The notes under the pieces: model-generated
What the model was told of the DNA's origin: nothing
Databases searched by the model: none
The model's input: only the letters and a program-made list of their open reading frames with translations
Source of the DNA: Eopsaltria australis
Lineage: Eukaryota > Chordata > Aves > Passeriformes > Petroicidae
Direction: 5' to 3'
Assembly: GCA_034509425.1 (NCBI GenBank)
Contig: JAVTVJ010000296.1
Location: 1,116,001-1,180,000 of the forward strand
Length of the DNA: 64,000 nucleotides
Made by a program: the position numbers and the translations under genes
Part shown: positions 50,703-61,400 of the stretch, in pieces
Layout of the letters: every line of letters begins with the position of its first letter
Position numbering within the stretch: the first letter of the stretch is position 1

Positions 50703-50837
50703 ATGCCTGGAAGTGTTCAAGTCCAAATTGGACGGGGCTTTGAGAAACCTTGTCTGGTGGATGGCATCCCTGCCCATGAGCAAAGGGTTTGGAACTAGGT
50801 GACCTTTAAGTTCAAATCATTCCATAATTCTGTGATC
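50703..50837 (+). mobile_element. CR1 LINE 3' end fragment, sense
   Basis: CR1 3' end in RTN1 orientation: CTGGAAGTGTTCAAGTCCAA, 'TTGGACGGGGCTTTGAGAAA', 'TGGCATCCCTGCCCATGAG', 'GGTGACCTTTAAGTTC', ending CATTCCATAATTCTGTGATC. It is a 135-base truncated copy. Confidence 0.93.
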
Positions 50838-53535
50838 TCTGTTGGAGGTGGAGGGATGGAAAGAAATGAGGCAGACAGCAATCCCCTACTCCTGTGTCCA
50901 CTTGGCCAGTGGATTCCTGCAGTGATCCCATGGGTAACTTTATTTTACTGAGTCCTTACCCCACACATCCTACACACACAGGTCATCATCTCCAGCAGAG
51001 CTACTTAACAGGCAAGTGTTGATGAGCTCTCTTGGCTTGTGGCTGTGCCATCAACACTGAGCTTCATGTGACATCGTTAACACACCTTAAGATCTGTAAT
51101 AATTTCAGCAACACCCACGGGAGGCTTCCAATGGACAGTGCTCTGAAGGGAAGCAAATTCCACATATTATTTTTCATCCTGCTTCTATTCATGGTCACAG
51201 CAAAGCTCCCCTCCACCACTGAACTTTCCTGCAGCTGGTGCCAAGGTCTCTGTGCATGTCTCATCCTTCAAAGATCCAGGCACTGCAATGTTTATTTGTG
51301 CCTTCTAGGCTGCTCCTGGTTTAGTTCTGGGGCAAAGAAGCAGTTTAAGCTCAGGATTGATGGCCAAGCGCTTAGTCCTAATTCTGGCTCATACTTACTG
51401 AATGTATAATTTAAAATCTCATGGTGGAAATGCATTTTTTATCGATGGCCACTTTAGTCCTGGATCCACGCAACACTGATTGGGATTCTGTGCAATTTCT
51501 GTAGTGACACACTGAGTTGCTTCTGTCCCCCACCTGCCTCAGGTCCTGGGACAAGTGAGTGCACACTGGAAGCTCTCCTTAGCCCATGTGCATTTTCTAA
51601 GTGTCTTCATCTCACTGTGCCAGATCAGTTCTGTTTCTGACACAAATGCAGTGTTCTTGTTACTGCTGGTAAAGTGATGTGTTCTGGTGCCTGCAGATTA
51701 AAATAGCCCTGGGAGTAGTGTGGGAGAGTCCAATCACATGGGCCAGATTTGAAGAGACACTTTTCCAAAGGGGAGTAGGAATTTAAACAGAAAGCCTGAT
51801 GGTGTGGTTCGTTTTGGTAGCCTGGAAGAGGAAATGGAGACATGTAGTCTGAGGCAAGAAAAATTCCTATCAAAAATGAAGGCAAGGAGAAATCATTAGT
51901 GGGATGTTAAATGTACATGGACCACTCTTCTGTCCAAAGGGAATTTGCCCTTCATACTTGACTAAGAAATTTAGGTTACAGTGAGACCAGATAGAGATCT
52001 TTTTCCTTCTCATTGCTGTGTTTCTGTTGGTACATGTCCAATAGCCATTAATTTCACCTATGCACTATGTTTGGGGTGTCTATGGCTATTCCAGGGACAA
52101 GGATGTAGAAGTTTTATGTGAATTATGTCTCTGTTTTATACACGCTGCTTGTAAATACTTCATATTATGGGTTGGTGCTGGGAATCCCATTGCAGAGCTG
52201 CAGAGAATTTGCAGGGCAAAATGTATCCACAGGGGTATTTTCTGCTCTTGCAAAGGGTCTAAACCAATCAGTCCATGCTTAGAAATTGTCCCTTGCCAAC
52301 CCCTTTCTTCCTTTTTTATTTTAACAAAGCCAGGAAGAACACAAATCCAGATTTGTAACATTGTGGATGGTTTAATCTTACTACGTGCAGTGACAGTTGA
52401 AGCCAGTTCTGCCCCAATTAGTTAATGACTTCCCTGTTAGGGGAATGAAGGTGCTGGGTTCAAGCCTCAGCAAGTGTTTTTGGGGATCCCAAGGATGGTT
52501 TATAAACATGAACAAAAGCTGTTGGCCTCTGTAGTCCCAGCAGAGTTTCCTAGGTAAAGAGTAAGATCCTGCTATGGTGAATCTCCTTAAATTCTGGCTT
52601 CCTTCTATTAGATGAGTTACCTGAGGGAATGATAAGTAGCTTATCTACTACTTCTGCCAGTTGGAAAAGATATCTGTTAATTCAGGCATTTAAAACTGTT
52701 TTTGCAGTCCAAAGAGCAGAAGAGTTCAAACTCTATTCCCCATGCTGATGGGTACGTGACCCCACTGTGTTTATGCTGGTGTCTGTTTCCATATAAAAAA
52801 AAGAAAAATTCATTAAAACACAGCTAAAGTGAAATTATTTCATGAAGTGTCAGGACCTAAAGGTTTAAATCCAGTCTTAGAGCTGAGAGGTCCCCAGCTG
52901 GGGTCATTCTGCCCAAAAGGACTGGACATAGTCTGATTCACTGGTCACTCTTCAGTGAAATGGGGTGATTTTTGGGGGAGTTGCTTAATATTACTAGCCA
53001 CCCCAAAATCTGAAAATGCCAACAGGTTGAGTGGCAAAGGATTTTCTTTCCCAGTGTATGTCAAGTATGACCATTGCACGGTTATGATGTGTCTGCAAGG
53101 CTATTCCTAGCAGTTTATTGGTGGGGAAACTGAGGCAGAGACTGTCCTGCTAGGGGAAGAGTGGTGGGGCCCATGTTAAAATCCAGTTATTAGTGGGCCT
53201 TTCCCAAATTGTCCTTTATTCCTGCACTCTTACGCCTCAAATCCTGGTTTATGCAGCATTTTGGGCAAAGAGAGGAGGCTGCACTCATTCCCTGCACACC
53301 CAAACCTGGTGCAACAGGGAGTCCTCAGCATCCTGGTGTGGCAGGGCTTGGCATGGGGGGGCCACGGGGTCACCTCGTGTCCACAGGGTTTTGAGAAAAA
53401 AACAGCAAAATAGGGGCTGCTCTGCAGGGCTTGGATCCTGACCTTGTTTATTTTCCTGCCTGCTCCCCGGCCCCACCCAGCTGGGCAGAGGAGAGGGAGG
53501 CATCAAAACCTGAAGGGGTTGCGTGAAATTTGGCC
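50838..53535 (+). other. RTN1 intron 3, upstream of the RTN1-C promoter
   Basis: Intronic sequence with no supported exon. A short MIR-like relic is possible at 53128-53190. Open frames up to 125 codons carry no known motif. The segment ends at an A/G-rich tract that borders the RTN1-C promoter. Confidence 0.55.
53128..53190 (+). mobile_element. Possible MIR-like CORE-SINE relic
   Basis: The block TGGTGGGGAAACTGAGGCAG, followed by GACTGTCCTGCTAGG and GGGCCCATGTTAAAATCCAG, resembles the MIR segments 'GGGGAAACTGAGGCACAGAG', 'ACTTGCCCAAGG' and 'GCCGGGATTCGAACCCAG'. Only one block is convincing, so this is tentative. Confidence 0.3.
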
Positions 53536-53538
53536 TTC

Positions 53539-53629
53539 ACAAAAGCAAAAAAGAAAAGAAAAAAAAAAAGAAAGAAAAAAAAAAAAAAGAAAAAAAAAAG
53601 AAAAAAAAAAAAAAGAAGAAGAAAACACC
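53539..53629 (+). repeat. Homopurine A/G tract, (A)nG low complexity
   Basis: About 90 bases contain only A and G apart from one C near the start, as runs of A broken by single G, ending in GAAGAAGAAAA. It lies roughly 150 bases before the CpG-rich RTN1-C promoter. Open frames of poly-Lys across it are artefacts. Such tracts disfavour nucleosomes and are prone to length change. Confidence 0.9.
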
Positions 53630-53810
53630 AGATTCCATCACTGTCAAGAAATTTCTGGAACACGAACAGTCACAACCGTACAGACACACAGGAAACACTG
53701 CTCACCCCCCCCTCTGCCCACACCCAATTTGTTTTTATTTCTTTGCCATCAGGTTGCCTTAACCATTTCCATGGCTTAGGAGGCTAAGCCGCCCGAGCGC
53801 AAGCTTTTGA

Positions 53811-53840
53811 TTTGAAAAGGGACCGCATCCCCTTTTCAAA
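53811..53840. promoter_or_regulatory. Inverted repeat in the RTN1-C promoter
   Basis: TTTGAAAAGGG at 53811-53821 and CCCTTTTCAAA at 53830-53840 are exact reverse complements separated by 8 bases (ACCGCATC). The right arm with the next base reads TTCAAAGG, which fits the TCF/LEF core pattern. It lies about 230-255 bases before the RTN1-C ATG, so it is either promoter or early 5' UTR. The repeat is seen directly; a regulatory role is inference. Confidence 0.5.
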
Positions 53841-53910
53841 GGAGCCTGCTCCCTAGGGCAACCACATCACACTGCTGATTTGCTGCAGTGGAGACCGCAG
53901 CGCGTACAAT

Positions 53911-54012
53911 ATGCCCTCCCCCTCCGCCTGTGCTGCTTACAGCATCAGTCCGGAGCCGAGCGGGGAGACGGCAGCGGTACCCACGAACCCACCCATGCTC
54001 GGGAATGCCTGA
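53911..54012 (+). CDS. Upstream ORF in the presumed RTN1-C leader (33 codons)
   Basis: ATG at 53911 has an A at -3, a fair initiation context, and is followed by 33 sense codons in all and TGA at 54010-54012. It ends 54 bases before the RTN1-C start, in another frame. The peptide is Ser/Pro/Ala-rich and resembles no family. A second mini-ORF of four codons lies at 54005-54019. If the leader starts upstream of 53911, both would lower or regulate RTN1-C translation. Whether they are transcribed is unknown. Confidence 0.35.
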   Translation: MPSPSACAAYSISPEPSGETAAVPTNPPMLGNA

Positions 54013-54066
54013 CTGCTAACGCAGTGCCTCCGACGAAAGGACCGGCAAATCCCCCAGCTCTCCGAG

Positions 54067-54127
54067 ATGCAAGCCAGTGCCGATTCCACCAAGATGGACT
54101 GTCTTTGGAGCAACTGGAAATGTCAGG
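54067..54127 (+). CDS. RTN1: Reticulon-1 isoform C, first coding exon
   Basis: This short exon encodes the 20 isoform-specific residues MQASADSTKMDCLWSNWKCQ plus one base, G, of the next codon. It is very close to the N terminus of mammalian RTN1-C (NSP-C), whose known start is MQATADSTKMDC followed by a WSNW motif. RTN1-C is the roughly 200-residue ER-membrane isoform that is mostly the reticulon-homology domain. The donor is TCAGG|GTATTA at 54127/54128, phase 1, the same phase as exon 3, so both can join the shared downstream exon beginning with the rest of an Ala codon. The ATG has G at -3 and C at +4, a moderate context. Against my recollection of the human peptide it differs at three positions, one being an extra Cys at residue 19. 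The frame stays open past the donor, but that part is intron. Confidence 0.95.
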
Positions 54128-57091
54128 GTATTATATCTATTCTGGTGTTGCATGCTAGGAGGACTGCATGGCAGAGGAGGCAAAGGCAGGATCCATCCAT
54201 TTTTGCATTGTTCACCTGTGGGCCTTTGCATGCTGTTTCCTCTCCCTCCCCGCCAAGCTTTTCTTTGGGGGTGATTTAAGCAAGAAAGATTTTGAAAAGC
54301 CCCTATTTTCTGTTCTTGGAATGCATTTCTCCCATTCCCAGGTGTCTCGCCCTGAAAGCATCCAGGATACAGGTCCTCCCTTCCCACCTTACAGCTCATT
54401 CCAAAGCATCCGCCCTTGCCCTTAGCGGCGTCATTCCTCATCCTCGACTCTCTCCGTCGGGATATCGCTGGCATGATTTCCTCCCTTTCGGGCTTTAGGG
54501 AAGCCGGGTGACGGTGCCTTGGTGCCCGCTGGGGCTGGCGAGGGTTGGAGGTGGTGGCGTCGGGCTCCTGGGTGCCTCCTGCCCACGGACACACCCAGAG
54601 CCGGGCTCAGCCTGGTGTCACACAAAGAAAGCGCAGCTCCGGCAAGGAGGGCGACAGCGCCGGGGCACCGCGGGATGGCCCCCCGCTTCCCACTTTGCTC
54701 TAGGATTGTTTTTTTTTAAAAAAAAAAAAACCACATTAATCCTTTCATTATGCTCCCGTGCACTCCTTCGAGGGTAAAATATTGCGGTGATGTTGTGTCG
54801 CTGGCCGCGTAGGCGAAGGGAACAATGGCATCTCCCTTTTGGGCTGATTTTCAGCGTGTTTGGAGCGGGTCGGTGTCTGCGCTGGGTGGGGCTGGCCACC
54901 TTCCCGGGTGCCTTGGACAGCTTTTCAGCCATTTTTAGTCGGCTTCACACTTCCCAGCCAGCATCTAGCCTTTGTTTTGATAAAAGACAGTCTCTGTGAC
55001 GCTGCTCGGTGGGCAGATTAGAGGGAGAAAAGCTAGCGGCTGATCCTGCCGGGCAGGCTGCGGCTGCTTCGGGCAGGCTTTGTTTGGATGTATTTTATTT
55101 TAATTTTAAGGTGCATGTTTACTCTGAACAGTCAGTTCATGGTGCTGATGCTCACAGCAGGGTCCCCGGGAGGGAGATTACTCCATGGCATCATCTCATT
55201 AAAGGGTTCGGGATGCTTGCAGACACAGTTTCATAAACGCAGCTCGATGCAACAGAAGCTGCAAAACCTTCCTAAAGTGTTTTTTTTGGGGAGGGGTGGG
55301 GATGAGGAGACCTTTCAGATGCTTATCTCTAGGGAGCTTGATATTTTTGCAATCTCAATCCAGCATCTAATTGTATTTAGGAACTGAGGCGTTTTTTAAG
55401 GAAGATGAGTAGCTGGAAAGTAAACAGATGCACCTGTTAAATGCCAGACTCCAGCAGCTCTGGCTTATCCACGTCGAAATGAAGGGCAAGGGTTTTCCAT
55501 TCGTTTGTGGGATTCATTGGGATTATATGGGAGAGTCACAACCAAACTTCAGGGCTTTTCATCTGAGCTTTGTGGATGAACTTCCTCGTAGGGTGGGGTT
55601 TGGGGTTTGGGTTTTTCTTCAAAAATGCTCAGTGTTTTGTTGATTCTTATAAAAACATTGATTTGCTGAGTCAGATTGCTGAACCACCTGTTTTTAGAAC
55701 CAAACTGAGTATTTTCCTTCTTCATCAGAAAAAAAAATTCATAAATTAAAAAAGGGGAATAATGAAGGGCATGCTGCTATTGGTTAATTAATAATTAATA
55801 ATAATAGTGGGGTTTCTCTCCTTCTGTGCTTTTCTTTTTGAAAGTGGGGTAGATTTGATGAAAATTGAATGACACAACATGTCCCATGCTGATTTGAAAA
55901 AAAATCCCAGGTCTGAAAAAATCAACGCAGTTAAAATAAATCACTTGCCTCACTTCCACAGCATTTGCATATTTTTTCTTTTCCTTGGGTGGTGCTTTAT
56001 GGTTCCAAAATGATCCTGCAGGAAACATTAAATAGCCACAGAATATTATTTCTGTCAGCAAAATTCTTTGATCAGTCCCAGATAAAATAGAGGAAATTTA
56101 AAATTCAGAAGAATAAAGACTAAAGACAATTCATTGATTCTTTTCATATCTATTATTCATGTTGTCTCTGTCTCAACCTGGAATATCAGTTTTGTGCAAA
56201 TCTGGAGTTGTATAATTTTGCCAGCTTGATTGCCAGTGGAATTATGGTTCCTCCCTGAAAAGTCTGGAATGTGTCTGTGAGAGTAACAGATGCAGAGAGA
56301 AACCTCAGTAAATACAGAGCATATTTTTACTGAAATTATGCAGATACAACAATGAGGTTAACAAAAGTTTTGATTACTAAACAGCCAAGCCTGCAACTAG
56401 CTGTATCATTGAATTGATTATACAGTCCTTATAACTGGTGTAAAATTGGGTGGGGATCATGAGAAGCTGCAGAGATTCTTGGTGAAGCTTTGACTTTGCC
56501 CCACTCAATCAAGGTACTGTTATTTCCCTTGCAGTTAATCAACTGCTGCGGCTGCACATGTTTAGAAATATTGGTTTTTACCTGTCCATCCTGCATGTAC
56601 AGGAGGATTAGAGCAAAAGTAGATCCTGATCCAACCCTTGGGTGAGCAGGAAAGTAATTCACCCCTGCTGGGTGTCTGCTTCATTCTAAATATTAACATG
56701 GGTGGCTTTGGGGAATTGCAGCGACTTCCACGCCCAAGTCATCTCTGCACTGGAAGGTGATGCATTTGAAGCAGGCTGGGATGGAGCCATGCATAATGCA
56801 TGAGTGTGAGGAGAAATGTCCCCGCCTGGGCGTGCTGGTGGCTGAGGGCCTTGGAGGAGCAGCCTGCAGCCAGTGCCAACCGTGTGTGCGACACGAGAGT
56901 GTGGCAGAGTGCGCAGCTTCCCGCTGGGAGCTGCTGGGTGAGGGCAGCCTCCAGCCCCAGGTGGAGGAACAGGTCCCTGTGCCTTCCCCAGGGACTCAGC
57001 TCAGGTCCCTGTGTCTTCCCCAGGGACTCAGCTCAGCTCAGCAGGACACAGGTGCACACCCTGCTAGAGAGGTTCTCTGGATTTGGAAGGA
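54128..57091 (+). other. RTN1 intron after exon 1C, first part
   Basis: The first kilobase is still CpG-rich and belongs to the promoter region; a T7A12-like run lies at 54711-54732. After about 55100 the sequence becomes AT-rich. A 32-base tandem duplication lies at 56970-57033. No reticulon-homology exon is found. Confidence 0.6.
56970..57033 (+). repeat. 32-base tandem duplication, two copies
   Basis: Copy one is 56970-57001 and copy two is 57002-57033, both starting CAGGTCCCTGTG and ending GGGACTCAGCT, with a single C/T difference. A short CAGCTCAG echo follows. The high identity suggests a recent local duplication. Confidence 0.9.
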
Positions 57092-57385
57092 CATAGAACC
57101 ATAGAATATCCTGAGTTGGAAGGGACCCGCTGTGATCCTCAAAGTCCAATTTCTGGTACTGCACGAGACACCCCAAAAATCCCACCCTGTGCCTGAGAGC
57201 ATTGTCCAAACTCTCCTTGAGCTCTGTCAGGTTTGGTGCTGTGACCACTGCCCTGGGGAGCCTGTTCAGTGCCCAACCACCCTCTGGTGAGAACCTTTTC
57301 CTAATATCCAGCCTAAATCTCCCCTGACACAGCTCCAGCCATTCCCTCAGGTCCTGTCACTGGTCACCAGAGAGAGGAGATCAGG
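57092..57385 (-). mobile_element. CR1 LINE fragment, 3' part, antisense
   Basis: A long antisense CR1 copy of a different subfamily: CATAGAACCATAGAATATCC, 'GAGTTGGAAGGGACCCGC', 'CAAAGTCCAATTTCTGG', then 'TTGAGCTCTGTCAGGTTTGG', 'TGACCACTGCCCTGGGGAGC', 'CCAACCACCCTCTGGTGAG' and 'TTTTCCTAATATCCAGCC'. The latter blocks are the reverse complement of the ORF2 end. It is 5'-truncated and inactive. Confidence 0.93.
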
Positions 57386-58333
57386 AGATCAGTGCCCAGG
57401 TTTGCACCCCAGCTTGGAGGAGTTATTTGATGTCAGTACATCGGTCCTCATTAATATTCCCTTTTCCACTCTTCCTTCTACATGCCAGCTCTTGGCTGGT
57501 CATAAGTGCCAGGCTTGCTCCTGCAGCTTCAACCTTCTGCAATTCTTATTATAAAAGAAAAAAATGTAAAGATCCTGAGACACAGGCCCATGAACTGTTC
57601 ATAGAAATGATCCTAAATATTATCCACATTATAATTATAACTTAATGTGGAAAAGGACTGCAGACTTCATGAAATCCATCTAGGGTGACATAACTCTGCT
57701 GGGACTGCAGTTATTGATTATCTTTTTCTTGACAGCAGTTTTCAGAGAGCCAGCTTCCTTACTTGACTGATACATCCATTGGTTTCCAAAGGGTGATGGG
57801 AAGCTGCAGCAGCTGTTCACGGAGATGTTCCTCACTTTAAGACTGATAAAGAATTTCTATAGCAATAATAATAATGGTTGCTTGGTGCTAATCTGTAATC
57901 TTATTGACAGTTGTGAAGTCTGTCTAATTACAGCTTTATAATGAGAATATAAATTCAACCAGTTGGTACCTTCAGTGCTTGAAAATATTGTGGGCTGATC
58001 TCTCAGCTGGGATCCACTTGATAAAGATTTGGTTCTTATGATCGATCTTGGTAGGGCTAAAACCTTGGAACCAAGTCATCACCTGCTGTAACCAATTTAC
58101 CAATAGTTTTGTAAAGCTGGACCAGACTAGACTTTATTTCCTAATTTCACAGGTGATTTCCTGTGAAGTTTGAAGGTAATTTGTCAAGATTTTTTTATCA
58201 TCTTCAGATTTGCTTTCTTTTTTTTTTTTTTGTCACTGATGCAGAAATTGTAGCAATTCTGATTCTAGCACGTACCTGGTGATGGCAAAAAAAATCAGCG
58301 AGACAATGTGCTCTGCATACCTGCTGTGCCAGC
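57386..58333 (+). other. RTN1 intron, between CR1 copies
   Basis: AT-rich intronic sequence with a T run at about 58217-58231. No exon, RNA gene or further transposon is recognisable. Confidence 0.6.
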
Positions 58334-58447
58334 ACAGAATCACAGAATGGTTTGGGATGGAAGGGACCTTAAAGATCATCCAGTTCCAACTCCCCTTCCA
58401 TGGCCAGGGACACCTTCCACCAGACCTGGTCGCTCAGAGCCATGTCT
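58334..58447 (-). mobile_element. CR1 LINE 3' end fragment, antisense
   Basis: Clear reverse-complement CR1 3' end: ACAGAATCACAGAATGGTTT, 'GATGGAAGGGACCTTAAAG', 'CATCCAGTTCCAACTCCCC', 'CCATGGCCAGGGACACC', 'TTCCACCAGACCTGGTCGC'. It is about 114 bases long and truncated. Confidence 0.95.
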
Positions 58448-61400
58448 TTCAAGAATTGATGGACAATATCCTCTCATTGCCAGAACAAGGTGAAAATTCC
58501 CCTAAAGTAAGAGTATATTAAGGTGTTCACTGAGGATTAATTTAAACTCCATCAAGGGAGTAATGTTGGGGCAATAGCTGAGGGCAGTATTGGAGGGCTG
58601 CTCTTGTTTTCTTTGGGTCTTCTGGGAAGTGAGTTCTGGTGAGGCTTTTTTTGATGTCAGAAGGGGTACTTTCTCCACACCATATTTAATTATAAACAAC
58701 ATAGATCTAAAGCACTCATTTTGAAAATCTGCAGATTTTCAAATGTTTAGGTAGAGTCTAAGAGAGAGTCTAGATCTATTCCTTTGGTCCAGGAGCATCT
58801 CAGGAAAATCTTAACATTTCCTTAGCATTATGTGCACTCAGAGGCTGCACTCAGGGACTCTGCTTGGTCTCCTTGGTTTCTGCCTGCTTAAGGTGAGAGC
58901 CATAAGATCCTCCCCAGAAACTGGCCAAGGCAGGCAGTGATACAGTTTGGTTAGCAGGAGTTTTGTGTTTCTCCTCCTGCTGTGCTCAATCCTGGCCTTA
59001 AATCATCTCTCCTGTGAAAATGAAAATAACAACAGTGTAATCATTAACAGCAGCACCAATCACATAATAATTAACAATTAATGGTAATAAATGCTACAAT
59101 AGACTCGCGTGTGGTGTGGTTGTAGGGTTGATTTTTTACTGACAATCCTCTTTTACTGCCCATCCTCTCCTGTCAACCCAAGCCTACTCTGGTGCCTCAC
59201 ATAAGGCAATCAATCAATACTTTTTTTGCTCACATCTTGATCTTGCAGATGTTGTAGGATATAACATGGGGGGCATCCTGTATCAAGGTTTTCCTTTTCC
59301 CTGATCCTATTCTTCTTCCAGGTCTCCTCTCATCAGACTCTGAGGACTAAAAAGGTCTAAACTTTCAAGTTAAACCTCGAAACAGGTGGATCATAAAGAT
59401 ATAAAGCTGAACTTGAGGACAGGAAGTTGATGGTCAGAGTGTGTATGAGAGGTAGAGGTGTGGAGAGATCCCTCAAGGCTGGAGATGAAGGATCAGGAGA
59501 AATGCCTCATGAAACAGCACAGATATCCTCTCTTGGCTCTGCTGTTCATCACAGCAGTCTCCTGAAGGCAGCAGACTGCTCATTAAACTGTGTATCCATC
59601 TGTATTACATTGGAATCAAATCTGTTGTGGGGAGGGGAGCAATGTCCACATTGGATCCTTCACTGGAGGATGGAGAGGAGAGGGAGAGCCTGTCCTGTGG
59701 TTAAAGCTGCAAACTGGGCTTGCTTTGAGTGCGAGCAGAATTAATTTCTACTCCAAAACCTACAGCATTATCATATTTGTTGTCAAATACTTTTGTGACA
59801 ATGCTATAAACAAGGTTGTTCTTCTTAGATTGTGTTTCTCGATTTTTTCACTCCCAGAGGGTCTGATAAATGCCTTATGAAGTAATTTATATTTCTGAAG
59901 TTGTAGTATTACACTGTGTACAGAAGTAAAGGCTGTGTACTCTTAAAAAGTATTACTAGATAGGGAGTGAAGCTGTACAACCCATTGATTTTACCTCCTG
60001 AGGAGTCCCAGTGTTTCCTCCATGGTGGAAAGGGCAACTTGAACACTTCCAAGGGTGTACTAAAGACGTTACAACCTTTTATATAATCATCAAGGCCCAT
60101 GGGCCTCATTTGAAGCCTGGGTACCAGGGGTTTGCTCATACTTTTTGTACTAATTCCCATGGAAATGCTGCTTGGTGCATGGTCAGTTTTCACATTTTTC
60201 AGTTGTTGCAGTAGGGGAAAAAACATGCAAAGTCAGAAGGAGAGAACAGAGATTTTCAGAGGAGAAGCTGTGGAATATTTGAATTGCCAGTCTCTGCTTG
60301 GTTGGTCATTAATTTTCATCCTAAAATGCTTTCTTTGAGACATGGAATGGAAAGATCTCCGTTTTTCCCACTAAAGTATTTTTGGAAAACATAACCATGC
60401 AGGGGGACATTTTGGCTACAGGTTGGTTTGGCCCCTCTATTCTCCCTCTGGGACGTCTCCTCAGGAGGCTGGACCTGCAGCTGCCCCACACCACGAGGCT
60501 TCTGGGGACCATGTAAACCCCCAAAACCCAGCCCTGGTGTTTCCAGGTCCTAGCAAGACTGGATTCAGGAGCATTTTTAATTAGTCTGCCTTGGCACTGC
60601 CCTTTCCAGCTCCCTCATCTGTCTTCTGGCTTTTTTGACACCGAATATCGAGGAGCAGAAACATTTTCTGCTGCAAGCCATGTAAGAGCTGTTGAGCTTT
60701 CAGGCACTAGGGAGCCATTCCTAGCTGGCACAAGCACTGCCTTCTGCTGCTGTTTCTTACATTTGTGAGGTTTATTTTAGCTTGCCCCACAAATATGGGT
60801 ATTTACCATCTGTTCATATTAACAGGTTGTTACTTCTATCATAGAGTTCACCTTTGCTAGTCTGGGAGTTAGCCCCAAGTGCAGGATCCCAATAGTTAAA
60901 TTAGATTAATTCATGCCATAAAGTACGGCTTTAAAGCACTGTTATGGCACCCCTGAAAATTCTTTCAACTAGAAGACTGCTTGAGTAACATATTGCAAGT
61001 TCTGCTGTGAGTTAAAAGGCACAAGCAGTCGATACTTGCAGATAAACAGCTCATCAGACACGCTTCTCCAGAAAAATTCTTCAAAGGCAGTGGCAGTGAC
61101 CTGCAGCGCTGCTGTCTTAGAGATGACTGGTAAGTCTTCCTTAATAGATGCAAATAGTTTTGAGTCTGAGGCAGTTCTGGCAAAACCCAGAGTCCTTTTA
61201 TACCTCCACAAATGACTCAGACCACTGGTGAGTTGTACTGTAAAGAGTGCAAAGTGAGTGATGTTGCTTCCCTCCTTCCAGGAGGCTAAAGAGAGATCAT
61301 GGAAAGCTACAGCAGAACAGCTTCTGCATGTTAATGGGCATGGTCAGGATTTTACAGTAGTGATTTTCAAAACAGAAGGAGCACAGCCCTCAAGTGAAGC

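Larger units (their letters stand above)
53780..55085 (+). promoter_or_regulatory. CpG-rich region and promoter of the RTN1-C transcript
   Basis: CpG density rises sharply here compared with the flanking intron: by eye, about twenty CpGs fall in 53780-54100 and more continue at 54420-55085, flanking the RTN1-C first exon. This is the pattern of a TATA-less CpG-island promoter extending into the first intron. No TATA box is evident upstream of the ATG. An 11-base-arm inverted repeat lies at 53811-53840. Known biology: RTN1-C is made from its own internal promoter in neurons, which agrees with this location inside intron 3 of the long transcript. The exact transcription start cannot be read from the sequence. 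Confidence 0.75.

Noticed and set aside
53448..53787. Poly-Lys and poly-Phe open frames
   Set aside because: Pure artefacts of the A/G-rich tract.
55291..55312. G-rich run as a possible G-quadruplex
   Set aside because: Only three runs of four G are present; the fourth run needed for a standard quadruplex is missing.
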